A stretch of 64,000 bases of DNA from Chelonoidis abingdonii (GCF_003597395.2 NC_133778.1:17335248-17399247), one strand, 5' to 3'. Positions 24,801-35,575 are shown, numbered from the stretch's first letter. The notes: generated by a model from the sequence alone, not told the origin. Numbers and translations are program-made.

Positions 24801-27800
24801 GATCCAAAGAGATCAATGTCATCATCATCTTTGCTATCTGTGGTTGCACCTGTGGAATCTTCAACATCAGCAGGACCATATTTCCCCAAAGCCTTCTTTA
24901 CTCCTGGCAAACTAAAGAAATGGCAAAATATTGATTTAAAACAAATATACTCCTAATTTCAGATACTAATATTTTTAAGATCAGTGAACCTACAGTACCA
25001 ACTACTTGTGGTAGCAATGAAGTACACTAGTTTCAAAAGTGAAACACCAGAACAATCCCAAAAGTGCACTCACAGCTCAGCATGATAGTTAAACTGACAA
25101 TTATTATGGTGAATCCCATGTGCCTAGGCAGCTAAATGGCCTATTTTTGTTCTTGCTAGCAGCATTTCCTACAATATGCCACTTAACAGCGGCCAACCAA
25201 AATGAAGCACTTCTCTGAAATTTTGTCAGTGGGTGCTTTGGTAAGTTTCGCTTTTCTTTTCAATATGTAGAGATGTTACACAACAGATCAGAGAAAGATT
25301 AGTGATTTAAAATTATGATAATTAACAATATACTGTGTTTCATTAAGTAAATTTTCCTACTTTCCACCTAAATGTTTCCCTGAAAACCTTTGCTTTTGGT
25401 GGAGGATTAACAGCCACTCAGTACGCACGGTGATGAATAAAGCTAGCTTTGTCAGAGGGTAATTAATACTGTGATTTTGCTGTTTTAGTGAGTGCTTAAG
25501 CTATGGAGCGGTTTGAGAATTGTTTTTTCTAATATCTAACATATAACATAAACTTCCTTATGGTTATTTCAGAAGAACCAAAAGAACTTCTTGGGGACTA
25601 AGTACTGTACTTCGAATCCCAGACACATCAAATAGCTCCATCTAGTGCTTGAAAATATATAAACTTCAAACTACAGTTTTCCACAGACTCCTCATTAAGG
25701 TACAGTACCTTATTTTCTTTACCTTTAATTATTTCTCTCTTTGTGTTTTCATTTTTCTATGGTGGCTACCAAAGCCATAATAGCATGGTCTGTTATTTTA
25801 AGCTTTTATTTCTATTTGTGACTATTTTCATTTTTATTAGAGTGCTATTTCTTATGAACTGCAGTGACAGAATATTAGCCTTAGTGATTACACTCTTCTA
25901 TATTCACTTTTGCTTTGATTTTGGTTAGACTGGCACTAGTTAGATTTAGTTACCATATCAGAATTTTTAGTGAGCTTTGTGAAGTAAGTTTACAACTTCA
26001 GCCTAGTTCCAAGTAGAGAAACCATCACAAGTGGTATAAATCCATGGTAGCATCAAAAAAGCCAAAGGTCAGGAGACTGAACCACTCAACTCTACAGGAG
26101 GCTCCCCCCAGAACAGGGTTGAGGCATAATGGTGAGGCAGTGTGAAGGTGCATACACTGACACTGCCTATATGCTGTACCTTTTCTAGAGAGGACTTCAG
26201 TCTCCATGGCTGTCAATACGGCAACTTTCATGAGCACTAAATCCACTAAAAGAGAAAAGAATACATTTGCTTTCACATTTTCCTCTCATTTTCAGGTCTC
26301 TTTGTGGGTCACTATTTAATTTGGTTTATGCTTTCAGGATGATCGTCTGAATGAAAGGTCTCCCAATATACAGGTGATCATTTTGTTTATTAGTATTCCT
26401 ACCTCAAACTACACTTTGGGCAAAAAAAGAAGCTGGTGTACACGTACAAGTTTCAAATTTAAATCTACAGGAGCTTGATTGTATAGGGAATTTGTATTGG
26501 GGTATGGTTCAAATCTATCCCTGGTGGTATTAACTTTAAATTACTATTCTGATAATCTACATGAGGTCAGTGTCATTCTAACTCCTAGAACTCAGGGTCT
26601 ACATCGACAGTTCTCAACCTATTTACCATTGTGGGATACATATGTAGCTCTCACCATATTATGTGGGCCACAGCTGTGTGCTGATGGGGCCACAAGCAGC
26701 CAGTGGAACCACGGTCTACATAAAAGCATCACCACAAATGGTGCCTTGTTAAAGTTTAAGCAGCCTCCCAACGACTGAGAGGGCATGAAGACAGAATTAG
26801 CTTCCTGACATTTAGATCAGAACAGAGGTGCATTATTAGCAAGACAGTGTGGAAGGTTCACACTCCTGCCTGCACTGTACCAGTTCTATGGATAAATAAA
26901 GAGCTCCCTTGTTCAGAGCTATCAGGCATACACTTTTCAAAAGCAAAGAGGCTCAAACAAACTTTAAGACAAAAAGCTAGATAAACTGCTGGCTACAATC
27001 CCAATGAAAACACAATAGACTTTGTTCAAAAAAACTGAATGGAAACTGCAAAGCTTATGATGCTTAACCACTCGCCTATAAATTGGCGTCTGGTGCATTA
27101 GGTTCGCATACCTTGCTTTTTGCTTTTCATATGACTTAATGTGGTTGTACCAGCGGAGAGCGTGGAACAAGTCAGCAGGAGGCGGCGTAGACACTGCTTC
27201 AAAAACTGCAATGTCAGCCTGAGAGGGCCCATACCTACAGAAAAGAACACATTCAAATAGGAAAACGAATTGCTTTTTGTAACGTACCAGTTATAACAGA
27301 AGTCGTGTGAGAAATCACTTACACTTAACAAGTCACCTGGATACGTCTTCTCTACAGAAGACACTCATGGCTGCTCACAGGTTAGCCGTGCTCAAATGAG
27401 AATGGCCACACTGCGTAACACTCAAGCTCCTAGAGCCACAGTACCCCTGTACCGGTGCCTGGCCCCCAGCAGGCCGGGTCGGCTACAGTTAACAACAACA
27501 CCACACTAGAGTTAGGGCTTGTGGCTGGGGTTGGAGACAATACTCGAGTCAATGTCACAGCGAAGACCAGCTTTCCCTGCAGCAAGATCCTAAGGAAATA
27601 CACCCACTGCAGCGGTTCCCACTCATCTCGCAACCCCCCAGCCCCTGCAGCTGCGCAGGCGGGAAACCGAGAGAGCAGCACCGCAGCCCGGTACCGGCCA
27701 GGCGACTCTGGGGTTATTACCCTGGTACTTCCCTCTCTGGGGAGGCAACGGACTCAACGGCCGTTTGGGGGTGGGGCAGGCCCGCAGCTGAGCCGCGGCA

Positions 27801-28062
27801 CCAGGCACGTGCGGGCCAGCGGCCAGTAACGCCCCACACGCAGGCAGGCTCGAGACACCCTGAGCCGCAGCAGTGCCCAGGGCTTAGCGGGGGAGGGGCC
27901 GTTCGTTCGCCTGCCCGGCAACGGTCGAGCGCGCGGCACCCGCACCGCCGAGGGTCGCGCTCCGCTGCCCCCCGCCGCTCACCCCTCGATGTAGCTCTTG
28001 TCGGCCAGGAAGTCGTTGAGGAGCCGGAGACCGGCAGCGGATCTGAGGTCCCCGAAGCCCAT
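21718..28062 (-). CDS. EEF1B2: Elongation factor 1-beta (eEF1B2), six coding exons
   Basis: Coding exons on the minus strand: 28062-27983, 27234-27112, 24911-24788, 23791-23725, 22775-22650 and 21872-21718. They total 675 nt, 224 residues plus stop (human 225), and all splice phases agree with GT-AG introns. The protein is the guanine-nucleotide exchange subunit of the eEF1 complex; it recharges eEF1A with GTP during translation elongation. Parts: an N-terminal GST-C-like domain (about 1-80), an acidic linker with [14 protein letters not shown] including a likely CK2 serine at 105, and the C-terminal exchange domain (about 133-224) ending FNKI. Neighbours: it faces NDUFS1 head-to-head across a roughly 450-bp promoter and hosts SNORD51 (intron 3) and SNORA41 (intron 4). 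Confidence 0.97.
22650..22775 (-). CDS. EEF1B2: EEF1B2 coding exon 5
   Basis: Residues 132-174: the start of the exchange domain with [11 protein letters not shown] and DGLVWGS. Donor GTAAGT, acceptor TTTAG. Confidence 0.97.
23162..23298 (-). ncRNA. SNORA41: SNORA41, H/ACA snoRNA in EEF1B2 intron 4
   Basis: On the gene strand the region folds as two hairpins. The 5' hairpin closes with ATTCCACAG against CTGTGGGAA. A hinge AAATAA fits the H box (ANANNA). The 3' hairpin has an outer stem GTTACAT/ATGTAAC and an inner perfect 10-bp stem TCCTTTTCAG/CTGAAAAGGA, leaving a pseudouridylation pocket. ACA (plus 23167-23165) stands three bases from the inferred 3' end. Size about 137 nt. EEF1B2 is the known host of SNORA41, so identity follows from structure plus position. 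It guides rRNA pseudouridylation in the nucleolus; I did not verify the target by pairing. Confidence 0.85.
23725..23791 (-). CDS. EEF1B2: EEF1B2 coding exon 4
   Basis: Residues 110-132: charged linker [20 protein letters not shown]. Acceptor TTTCAG, donor GTATGT. Confidence 0.97.
23863..23943 (-). ncRNA. SNORD51: SNORD51, C/D box snoRNA in EEF1B2 intron 3
   Basis: On the gene strand: box C ATGATGA (plus 23935-23929), box D' CTGA (23903-23900), box C' GTGATGA-like near 23894-23888, and box D CTGA (23877-23874). CTGG before box C and CCAG after box D can pair as an external stem. The 13 bases before D' read CACCATCTTTCGG, complementary to the 28S rRNA segment CCGAAAGATGGTG. The fifth base from D' faces an adenosine, consistent with the known SNORD51 target 28S Am1511. 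Box D ends 82 nt before the intron's 3' splice site, the usual spacing for intronic C/D snoRNAs. Confidence 0.92.
24788..24911 (-). CDS. EEF1B2: EEF1B2 coding exon 3
   Basis: Residues 68-109: [18 protein letters not shown] then the acidic [14 protein letters not shown] stretch with the candidate CK2 serine. Acceptor TTTAG, donor GTACTG. Confidence 0.97.
26575..26765. repeat. Probable hAT-type repeat fragment
   Basis: In EEF1B2 intron 2. The stretch cgacagttctcaacctattt followed by tgtgggccacagctgtg resembles hAT MITEs that start cagtggttctcaacc. No clear second end is seen. Confidence 0.4.
27112..27234 (-). CDS. EEF1B2: EEF1B2 coding exon 2
   Basis: Residues 27-68: [11 protein letters not shown]...[14 protein letters not shown] of the GST-C-like N-terminal domain. 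Acceptor CTGTAG, donor GTATGC. Confidence 0.97.
27983..28062 (-). CDS. EEF1B2: EEF1B2 coding exon 1
   Basis: Start codon at 28062-28060; residues 1-27 begin [20 protein letters not shown]. Donor GTGAGC. The open frame continues upstream in frame for about 226 codons, but the TATA box and TOP start place the mRNA 5' end downstream of that. Confidence 0.96.
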
Positions 28063-28118
28063 GATGGTAACGGTAGTGCAGCACACACACAAACCTAGCC
28101 GCTCTAGCACCCACCGCA

Positions 28119-28125
28119 GAAAGGG
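28119..28125 (-). promoter_or_regulatory. EEF1B2: EEF1B2 5'TOP motif / likely transcription start
   Basis: On the gene strand CCCTTTC begins at 28125, 29 nt after the start of the TATA box, giving a 63-nt 5' UTR without an upstream ATG. A C followed by pyrimidines at the cap is the 5'TOP signature of translation-machinery mRNAs under mTOR control; EEF1B2 is a known TOP gene. The exact start is inferred. Confidence 0.7.
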
Positions 28126-28146
28126 CGAACTGGTCTTCGCGCCGGG

Positions 28147-28154
28147 TTTATATA
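28147..28154 (-). promoter_or_regulatory. EEF1B2: TATA box of EEF1B2
   Basis: TATATAAA on the minus strand, 29 nt upstream of a TOP-type start site. Confidence 0.8.
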
Positions 28155-28350
28155 GAGTGCGTGTATCCCTCCGCCACACCGCCATTGCTGTCCTGAGATT
28201 ATCCCTCCGCAGGGAAGGAAATAACCCCCCGCCCCCTCCCACACCATCTGGTACAGGGCTCGGCGCGGGTTGGAAATGAAAACAGAAGGACGGAATGTAG
28301 TGAACGGCTAATAATGAGGATGTTCCGGGAGGTTCCGCCACGGCTAATTT

Positions 28351-28566
28351 GCCGAGGCCGCTAGTGACGGAAATTGCCGAAGATGTCCCCGAAAAGTGAC
28401 GGACGTTTCCGAGGCCCCTAGAGACGGAAATTGCCGAAGGTGCCCCCGGAGAGTGACGGAAGTTGACAAGGTCACTAGTGACGGAATTGGCCGAAGGTGT
28501 CTCCGGGGAGTGACGGAAGTTGCCGACTCCGAGGCCGCTAGTGGCGGAAATTGCCGAGACGGCCGC
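28351..28566. repeat. 57-bp tandem repeat in the divergent promoter
   Basis: About 3.7 units. The landmark ctag(t/a)gacgg recurs at 28361, 28418 and 28475, and as ctagtggcgg at 28538: spacings 57, 57 and 63. Each full unit carries two CGGAA-type cores, one in gacggaaatt and one in tgacggaagt (gtgacggacg in the first unit). These resemble ETS/GABP (NRF-2) sites, with TGACG half-sites of the CREB/ATF kind. The block lies between the EEF1B2 and NDUFS1 starts. Its 57-bp period equals 19 codons, which explains long open frames on both strands here. Confidence 0.9.
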
Positions 28567-28572
28567 CATATT
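28562..28572. promoter_or_regulatory. NDUFS1: YY1-type element at the likely NDUFS1 start
   Basis: GCCGCCATATT fits the YY1 consensus AANATGGCGGC read from the other strand. Such sites sit at or just inside the start of many housekeeping genes. It marks the probable NDUFS1 transcription start. Confidence 0.6.
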
Positions 28573-28662
28573 AGCTGGGTGAGAGATCGCAGGAGCGTTG
28601 TTCTGGTTCAGAAGAACAAATCGGTGCAGCGGGTGCTGCTGCTGGTCCCCCAGTACAAGAAG
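28570..28662 (+). other. NDUFS1: NDUFS1 exon 1 (5' untranslated), approximate start
   Basis: Non-coding first exon. The donor is placed at caagaag/gtaacg (exon end 28662). An alternative donor is ctg/ggtgag near 28578. The start is estimated from the YY1-type site. No start codon is used here; coding begins in exon 2 at 36473. Confidence 0.55.
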
Positions 28663-30309
28663 GTAACGGGGGGTTGTCCCTGCCTGGGGCGAGGCCTGCG
28701 CTGAGGAGGGGTTAGTCGTTCCCTGAGGGGGGGATGATTTCACCCTGTCCCGTGGATGCCCTTCACGGGCTCCGGCTCCCTCAGTACCGGTGCCGGCTGA
28801 GGTTTGGGGGCCTGACCTTGTCTGTGCTGGCGCTGAACAGGTGAGCCGGCCTGTTAGGCCTCGCCCTGGGGTTCATGGTGTTACATAAGCCAGCCCCAGA
28901 CTCTTCCCCGCCTGCTGCATGGGGTCGGGCAGCGCTGGTGTGAGCAGGTCCCCCAGGGGGAGCCTGGGGCTGGGGGGCAGCGCCGCTGTGACGGCTCTGA
29001 GAGCCTCGGGATCCCAGAGAGGTGCTCGAGTGACACATAAGGCCAGGGTCTCTAGCGGGGTCCTGGCCGGCCGGAGCAGAGCCCAGGTCTCTTCCTGAGA
29101 GCAGCGTCTGATCCCTAGAACTTGTGCATTCGCAGAGCTGGTCCGTGTCACTCGTTGTCATTGCTGTGGGGCTGTGTTTATTCCCCAGCCGCACCCGGGG
29201 TCCTTACTGCGGTATCGTGCTGTTGTATGTAGTTGGGCGTGAGACCGCGAAAGTGGCACTGGCTGGACAAGAGTTTTGGACAATAACTGTGTGTGTGTCC
29301 CTTTAAAAAACCCACGAATGACAGGGTTCTGCCCCAGGTAGTTTACAGTCTAAAGCTGCAATCCTGCAAAGATTTACACTCATTCTTAACTTTACACTTA
29401 TGAATAATCTTGTTGAGGTTACATAGATGAGCATTTACAGGATCAGAGTGTATAGTAGACATAACTCAGCAAGGAATGTCAGTAAACAAAAGAAGAGGTG
29501 GAGGAGATTTTGTATGGTAAGGCGAAGGTTACAATCGTGAAAGATCAAGAGATGCCTTTTTTGTGAGGTCTTATTACAAAGTATTGATTTAATTTTAAGA
29601 AAGGTTTCTCAATGACCAAACTGAGTGAAAAGCCAAAAGTAAATAGCATAAATGAAGAAAAGTAGATCTTGTTTTACAGTTACAATTAAACAAAGATTTA
29701 ACAATTGCCAGTTGTCATGGTTAATAGCACAAGAAAAAATATTAGAATGTTATTTTAGATTATAGTTAATAGTGCTCCTTTAACCTTGTGGCTCAAGAAT
29801 ATGGGGATTCAGGATGAAAGATTCTCATTCTCAGGCCACATCTACACTACAAAGTTAAGTCAATTTTATTTAAGTTGACGTCAAGCCTCTGATTTAAGCA
29901 AGTCCATCTTCTGTGTCCTCACTATGCTCATTGTGTTGGTGGAGTGCATCCTGACTAGCAGGGCTTGAATCAACACACGAAGTGCTGCACTGTTAATAGC
30001 TATCCCACAGTGTAAGTAGCTGAGTGGAATTTCGTGTTGGGCTTTCAATGCCTTATGGGATCAAAACATTTGTGCCGGTGGTTATGGGAACATGATGTTA
30101 GTCTCCCTTACCTCACTCCTTCCCTGAAATGAACGGCAAACAAACCAAGCCTTTTCATGCCTTTTTTTCATAAACCTGGGTTACCTGTGCAGATGCCATA
30201 GCATGGACCCTGTTCAGCTATACACTGTTGTTTGTGAGCATTACAAACACCTCATGGCTTATCCTGCAGTGTTTACACAGCTGATACAGGAGCCGCTGCA
30301 CAGAATACT

Positions 30310-31323
30310 GTGATGCCATGCAAGCAACAGTCATGGATCACCTTGACACGGTTGAGTGTCTCTTTTGGGCCAGGGAAACGAGCACTGCCTGGTGGAACCA
30401 CAGCGTTATGCAGCTATGGGATGATGAGCAGTGGCTGCAGAACTTTTGAATGTGTAAGGCGACTCTCCAGGAACTGTGTGAAGAGCTTTCCTTAGCCCTG
30501 AAGTCAGCAATACTAAAATGAGAGCTGCTCTGACAGTGAAGAAGCAGGTGGTGATTGCTCTGTGGAAGCTTGCAGCGCCAGACTGCTACTGGTCAGTGGT
30601 GAATCAATTTGGAGTAGGTAAATCTACCGTGGGATCTGTTGTGATCCAAGTTTGCAGGGCAATCAACAGACTTCCGCTAAGAAGGGTAATGACTGTGGGC
30701 AACATGCAGGACACTTGTGGCGATGGGGTTCCCTAACTGCGGTGAGCCTATAGATGAAACACACATCCCTAACTTGGCACCACACCGCCTTGCCAAAGAG
30801 TAGATAACCTGAAAGGGGTACTTCTCAATGGTGTTGCCAGCACTGGTGGATCACGGGCCATTTCACCAACATCAACATGGGATGGTCAGGAAAGGTGCAT
30901 GATGCATGCATCTTTAGGAACACAGGTCTGTTCATAAAGCTGCAAGCAGAGACTTTCTGTCCAGACTCCAGAATAACCTCTGGTGACGTTGAAATGCCAG
31001 TCGTGATCCTGGGATACCAAGCCTACCTCTTGCTCCCATGGTTCATGAAGCCATACACAGGCAGCCTGGACAGCAGTAAGGACATGCTCAACCATAGGCT
31101 GAGCAAGTGCAGAATGGTGGTAAAATGTGCCTTTGGATGTTTAAAAGGCCGCTGGTATTGTTTGCTTACTATATTAGACCTCAGTGAAAGCAGTATCCCC
31201 ACTGTTATTGCTGCCTGCTCTGTGCTTCATAATGTCTATGAAACAAAAGAAGAAAAGTTTCCTGTAGGGTGGAAGAAGATTGCTCGGCAGCCAATTTTGA
31301 GCAGCCAGACACCAGGGCAATAA
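30310..31323 (+). pseudogene. Harbinger (HARBI1-like) transposase, inactivated
   Basis: Pieces in different frames line up with Harbinger DDE nucleases: VALWKLA-type helix-turn-helix with FGVGKSTVGSVV (about 30540-30640), an IDETHIP stretch with the first catalytic Asp (about 30745-30770), then GKVHDACIFRNTGLF, and RLSKCRMVVKCAFGCLKGRW to the end. The stretch normally reading LGDPAYP reads LGYQAYL, so the second Asp is lost. The Glu expected in VECAFG is Lys. With the frameshifts and a stop this copy cannot be active. PIF/Harbinger residue positions are from family knowledge. Confidence 0.85.
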
Positions 31324-31470
31324 AAAGAGCACATTGAGGGGCTTTGTGTCTCTGTGAGTCTTTGAAAGCCAGTTTCAGAAATGATTCACAGTAATGTGAC
31401 ACTTTTCTGTGTTGTTCCTTACCAAGCTGTCCCCTTCATTGCATTTTCTCCCCTGTAAACTCCACCCCCA

Positions 31471-33520
31471 CTAACTACAGTGTGCTGAATGAATTAAAGA
31501 GCCTTTTCTCCTCAATCCCTTAAATTTTATTGTGCACAAAAACACACATAGCAAAGAAAAGTAAGATAACCTGGGGCAAAAGAGCTGATAACACTGGTGT
31601 GTGGGGGGGGGGGGGAGGAACAAGGACAGATTACTTACATTTGCACTGCAGTAACAATCCAAGGAGTGGGAATGGGCACCTTCTGATCCTTCTACCCTCC
31701 CCTGGTGTTGAGCACAAGGGATACTGAAACCTCCCCCCCAGCGCCTCATAGGACGTTTGGGGGAGAAGGATGTGGAACTTGGCCAGGATGGCAGCAGGTT
31801 CAACATAGGCTGCAGAGGGACTCTAGCATCCAGCTGCCTTTCTTGAACCTCAACCAGATGCCTCAACATGTCTGATTGCTCCCTCATAATCCACACCATC
31901 TCGTCCTGCATCTCACGCTCATGTTCCTCGCATGCTCTCCTGTCCTCCTTGTCCACTTGCAGATTGTTGGACAGTGTAATCCTCCATGTTCTTTGAGCTC
32001 CATCTTGTCACTCTTGGAGGCACATATTAACTCACTGATCATGTCCTCCTGAGTCGTCTTTTTCCGCCTTCTAATCCGGGAAAGTCTTTATCCCAGTGTG
32101 GAGGATGCACTGATGGACAACGTTTCCTCTGCAAAGAATGTAAAGCAAGAGGGTAGCATTGACAGTGCATACATTGTTTGTGGTGCAAGGTTAATTCTTT
32201 TTATTAAAAAACACCCCTCAGTGCATTTCTCTGCAAGCCACAACATAATCACAACCACTGGCTATTACAAGAGTCAGTTTGCTGCTCCAGCGATGGGTGA
32301 GTAAGGCCATGAAACATGGGTGAGAGGTCTTGTGCTGCAGCTTTTGTGAAGACATCCTTGGGATCACAATTTGGAACTTGAGAAAAGCTCCCTTTCCCCT
32401 AGCAACCTGATGGTGCTTGAGGACAGGCACCAGTGTAAAGTCTCCCAAATAGTTTGGTTTGTGTTTTTTTACAAAAGCAGCACTGGGTTGGGGAGGAAGG
32501 GAGACAAACAAGAACACCCCCCTGCCCCCAAAATGCTAGTTGCAATACATGGTGATCCCTTCCAACCACAACCATGGCATACTTGGGAAAGCATGGTTGT
32601 GTGACCCAGATTTCACTGAACGGGTGGATTACTTTTTGAATTGTTTAAGGGCTTGCATTTAAAACTTACCCCATTTCTTCTACATGACCACATGCGATAT
32701 CACTCTCCTGAGGATAACAGAGGCAGAAAGGGAGTAGATGATGCATCTGGGTACAGACCTGGTCCTTATGCTACAATGCTGTGTGCCATAATGATGCCAG
32801 AAGAGTTAATACTGAAGTGGGGCAGGAAAGTGCCCTACCATGGTAAACAAAACAAGGCGAACCTTCCCAGAAACTTTCTACAAAAAATTGCAGAGTACCT
32901 CCATGAAAGCTTCCTAGAGATCTCCATGGAGGATTCTAGGGCCATCCCCGTGCACGTAAACAGTCTCTTTCAGAGAGCACCACCTGTGTAGCTGGAGTGG
33001 CCACTGATACCTGTGCGCTTCCTTTTTGGTCAGATTAAACATTCAAAATAATAGCATGTAACCCCTATGGTTTGACTGGAAATGTGTACTCACCAAAGGT
33101 GCCTTCCTTGGCATCACACACTGCCAGCAATTGCTCCTGTTAAAGGATGGGCTCCAGGGTTAAACCATTCTTGGCTGTCAGGGAGAATGGATCCTCCGCT
33201 TGCCTGCCTTGTATTCTCCTCCTCTGCCTCATCAACAATGTTCTCTTCCTTGTTGCTCGAGGTTGCCTGGGGCTCCTGTGAGGTATCCACGGAGAGCGTT
33301 TTGGGGTAGTTGTGGTTGCTGCTGAGAATTGCATGCAGCGCCTCATAAAAGCAGCATTTCTCTGGGGCAGAACCAGATCGACTGTTTGCCTCCCTTGTCT
33401 TCTGATACGCTTGCTGAAGCTCTTTTATTTTCACTCGGCACTGCCTGTGTGATTTTTTTGGCATAGAAGTCAATGATTCTTCTGGTGTGAACTCCTCCTG
33501 TGTACTCCATGCAGGTATTT
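31471..33520 (-). pseudogene. Harbinger Myb/SANT-like DNA-binding protein, broken
   Basis: On the minus strand the segment from about 33520 down to 33114 reads CRVKIKELQQAYQKTREANS with GSAPEKCCFYEALHAIL, a trihelix/Myb-SANT domain of the kind partnered with Harbinger transposases. The first helix region is mostly deleted: a WSTQEEF-like start joins directly to the MPKKSHRQCRVK part. A later piece (31956-31471) has a charged helix, EDRRACEEHEREMQDEMV, as in the family's C-terminal part. Frames are interrupted. Confidence 0.7.
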
Positions 33521-33969
33521 ACACTGAAGAGGAACCTTCTAGCACCTGAAATACTGAATTTCTAGAGTATTAAATAGATTTAAATAATTAGTTCTTAGAC
33601 TGGTTTCTCTGAGTCCAGTCCAGTCAGTCTAGAACAGCAGGTCCGTTGCCTAATCTCTTGCCCACACTCCTCAAACCAGCAGAGACTGACAGTTTTGTGG
33701 CAGCCCAGTAAAACCATGTGGGGAGAGTGAGAGTGTCTTTCTGTGTTTTTGAGTGATCTCCAGCAGATGCTTAGGGCAAAATTTGACAAGCTTCAGAGAG
33801 ATTTGCACGCAGCCCACCCAGTGGCGTAGCCAGGTGGAAGGAATAGAGGGAACAATAAAAAAAAAAAAAAAGCACCCCCGCTGCAGCACTTTTACTCACC
33901 TGGCAGCACTCTGGGTCTGTGGTGGCGGGCCCTTCACTCGTTCCGGGTGTCTTCGGTGGCATTGAAGGT

Positions 33970-34127
33970 CCTGCTGTCCTTAGGAGCCAAGAAATCTTAC
34001 CACGTTATAGGTGAAACCATGTTATATCAAACTTGCTTTGATCTGCCGGAGTGCGCAGCCCCCCCCCCGCCCATGCTGCTTTACCCCGTTGTATCCAAAT
34101 TCGTGTTATATCGGGGTAGAGGTGTGT
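33970..34127. mobile_element. Mariner/Tigger-like MITE, left end truncated
   Basis: Shares the interior and right end (gtgttatatcggggtagag) with the copy at 45041-45227, but lacks the left terminal repeat. The two copies align from the agccaagaaatcttacc segment onward. Confidence 0.65.
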
Positions 34128-34489
34128 GTATATATAATATCACACAGATTGCTCATAACTTTTTTTCTATTGTTTATAGTAATTCTGAAGATCACACACT
34201 TCCTAATTGTAGGGTTGCTCATCATAAGCAAGGTGCTCTTAGAAAACAACTTTGAAGTGTTTTGTTGTAGGGCAGGAAAACAAAGAATACTATGGACTTG
34301 CAAATATATGGAAAAAAGAGGAAGTTAAATATAGAACCTGCCATCAGGACAATGTCCATTTAGTACTGCAACAACGTTTCGTCCCCTTGGAAAAATAAAA
34401 TGGGTTACATGCGAACTCTGAAATACTCTCCACTCTTGTGATCAAGTTACTGTGGTCACTTGAAACTTGTCTCATAGCTTAGCTTCTGA

Positions 34490-34538
34490 GGGCTTGTCTA
34501 CATGGTACCGCAGACTGCGATGCCACGTAGTCAAGCCC
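34490..34538. repeat. 49-bp inverted-repeat remnant of a Harbinger MITE
   Basis: GGGCTTGTCTACATGG and CCACGTAGTCAAGCCC are near-perfect reverse complements with only 17 bases between them. The ends are those of turtle Harbinger MITEs, so nearly all of the interior is gone. Confidence 0.65.
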
Positions 34539-35484
34539 TAATTTTCTTAATTCTCGTTCTTCATAAAAGAACGGACCCCATTCAACTTTCAGATTCCTTG
34601 GCTTTGGAGGATAGCTTTGTTAAGAGGGTAGTGAGTCACTCCAAACTACAGACCAACTATTTTGCAGTTAGGTGATACAATGAGATGTTTATGTATTTAG
34701 GAAGTTGGGAGAGCCCAATTCAGACTGACACTAAGGAGAAACAAACATTCAGTTTAAAAACAACACATCAGAAACAGTTAATTACAAATAATGCTTTTCC
34801 AAGAACGGTCCTTTCTTTCAACTCCCTTTCTTTTTTTTCCTCTGTTCTTTTGTCATTTCTTGCTTTGTTAAAGTTACTTGTTTTAGACTGAGGGGTTTAT
34901 GGAAGAGATCTTGTCATCCTGCTATTTTTCTGTAAAGTGACATGCACACTAATGGAAACACTCTTATTTTGATCGCTGCCTGTTAGTTTGGAATAGGGAG
35001 CCAGCATTGACCAGTTGGTGGGGGGGTACAAGACTGGAAGTCAGGAGACATTGGATTTGTATCCATCCTTCCTATTGATTCACAGTGTGACCTGTATTCA
35101 GTCTCTTTGGCTCACATGTTCAAAAATGTCCACTCACTTTGAATGCCTCAGTTTTGGGGACACAATTTTCAGAAGAGTAGTGCACACTTTTTACTCTTGT
35201 TGACTTAAGCTTGAGTTATGGACGATGCCCAGCACCTCTGAAAATCAAGCCTTAGGCTGTGTTGAGTTAGGCACTCAGAATTAATAGGCACCTGAAAATT
35301 TGAGCTTGAGTGACTTTTTTTTTGCCCAAGACTACTATTGAGGTAATCGTTGTCAGAGCCTGGATTAGAACTCAAGAATTCTTGGTACTGTCATCTACTC
35401 ATCACTTTGGACATATGATACAAAATTTTTTGTAATTTGTATGGAACAGTCTTGCATACAAATTAAGAACTTAAGATCTGGAGA

Positions 35485-35575
35485 AATCAGGGCAGATTGA
35501 TTTAAATCACCCTTTTTAATCACGATTTAAATCGGCAAGCAGATTTAGATTTAAATTCATCGATTTTAATCGTGT
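35485..35575. repeat. AT-rich palindromic repeat
   Basis: The palindrome GATTTAAATC occurs twice within 30 bp, followed by related atttaaattcatcgatttt sequence. I take it as a remnant of a DNA element; the family is not known to me. Confidence 0.5.

Larger units (their letters stand above)
27440..29200. promoter_or_regulatory. CpG-rich island over the divergent EEF1B2/NDUFS1 start
   Basis: CG dinucleotides are dense from EEF1B2 intron 1 through NDUFS1 exon 1 and into its first intron, in contrast to the AT-rich surroundings. Such islands mark broadly expressed promoters. Limits are by eye. Confidence 0.75.
29833..33540 (+). mobile_element. PIF/Harbinger DNA transposon, decayed, two genes
   Basis: The left end, ggccacatctacactacaaa, matches the terminal repeats of turtle Harbinger elements. 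Inside are a transposase pseudogene on + and a convergent Myb/SANT-like gene on -, the two-protein layout known for PIF/Harbinger. I could not find a matching right terminal repeat near 33540, so the right end is truncated or too diverged. Confidence 0.8.

Noticed and set aside
28396..28704. A 102-codon plus-strand open frame over the promoter repeat.
   Set aside because: Same repeat artefact: a period divisible by three and high GC keep frames open; no protein family seen.
27979..28743. A 254-codon minus-strand open frame ending in EEF1B2 exon 1, which could be read as an N-terminally extended EEF1B2.
   Set aside because: The upstream part is the translated 57-bp repeat (19 codons per unit) and lies upstream of the TATA/TOP start. 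Known eEF1B2 proteins start at MGFGDL.
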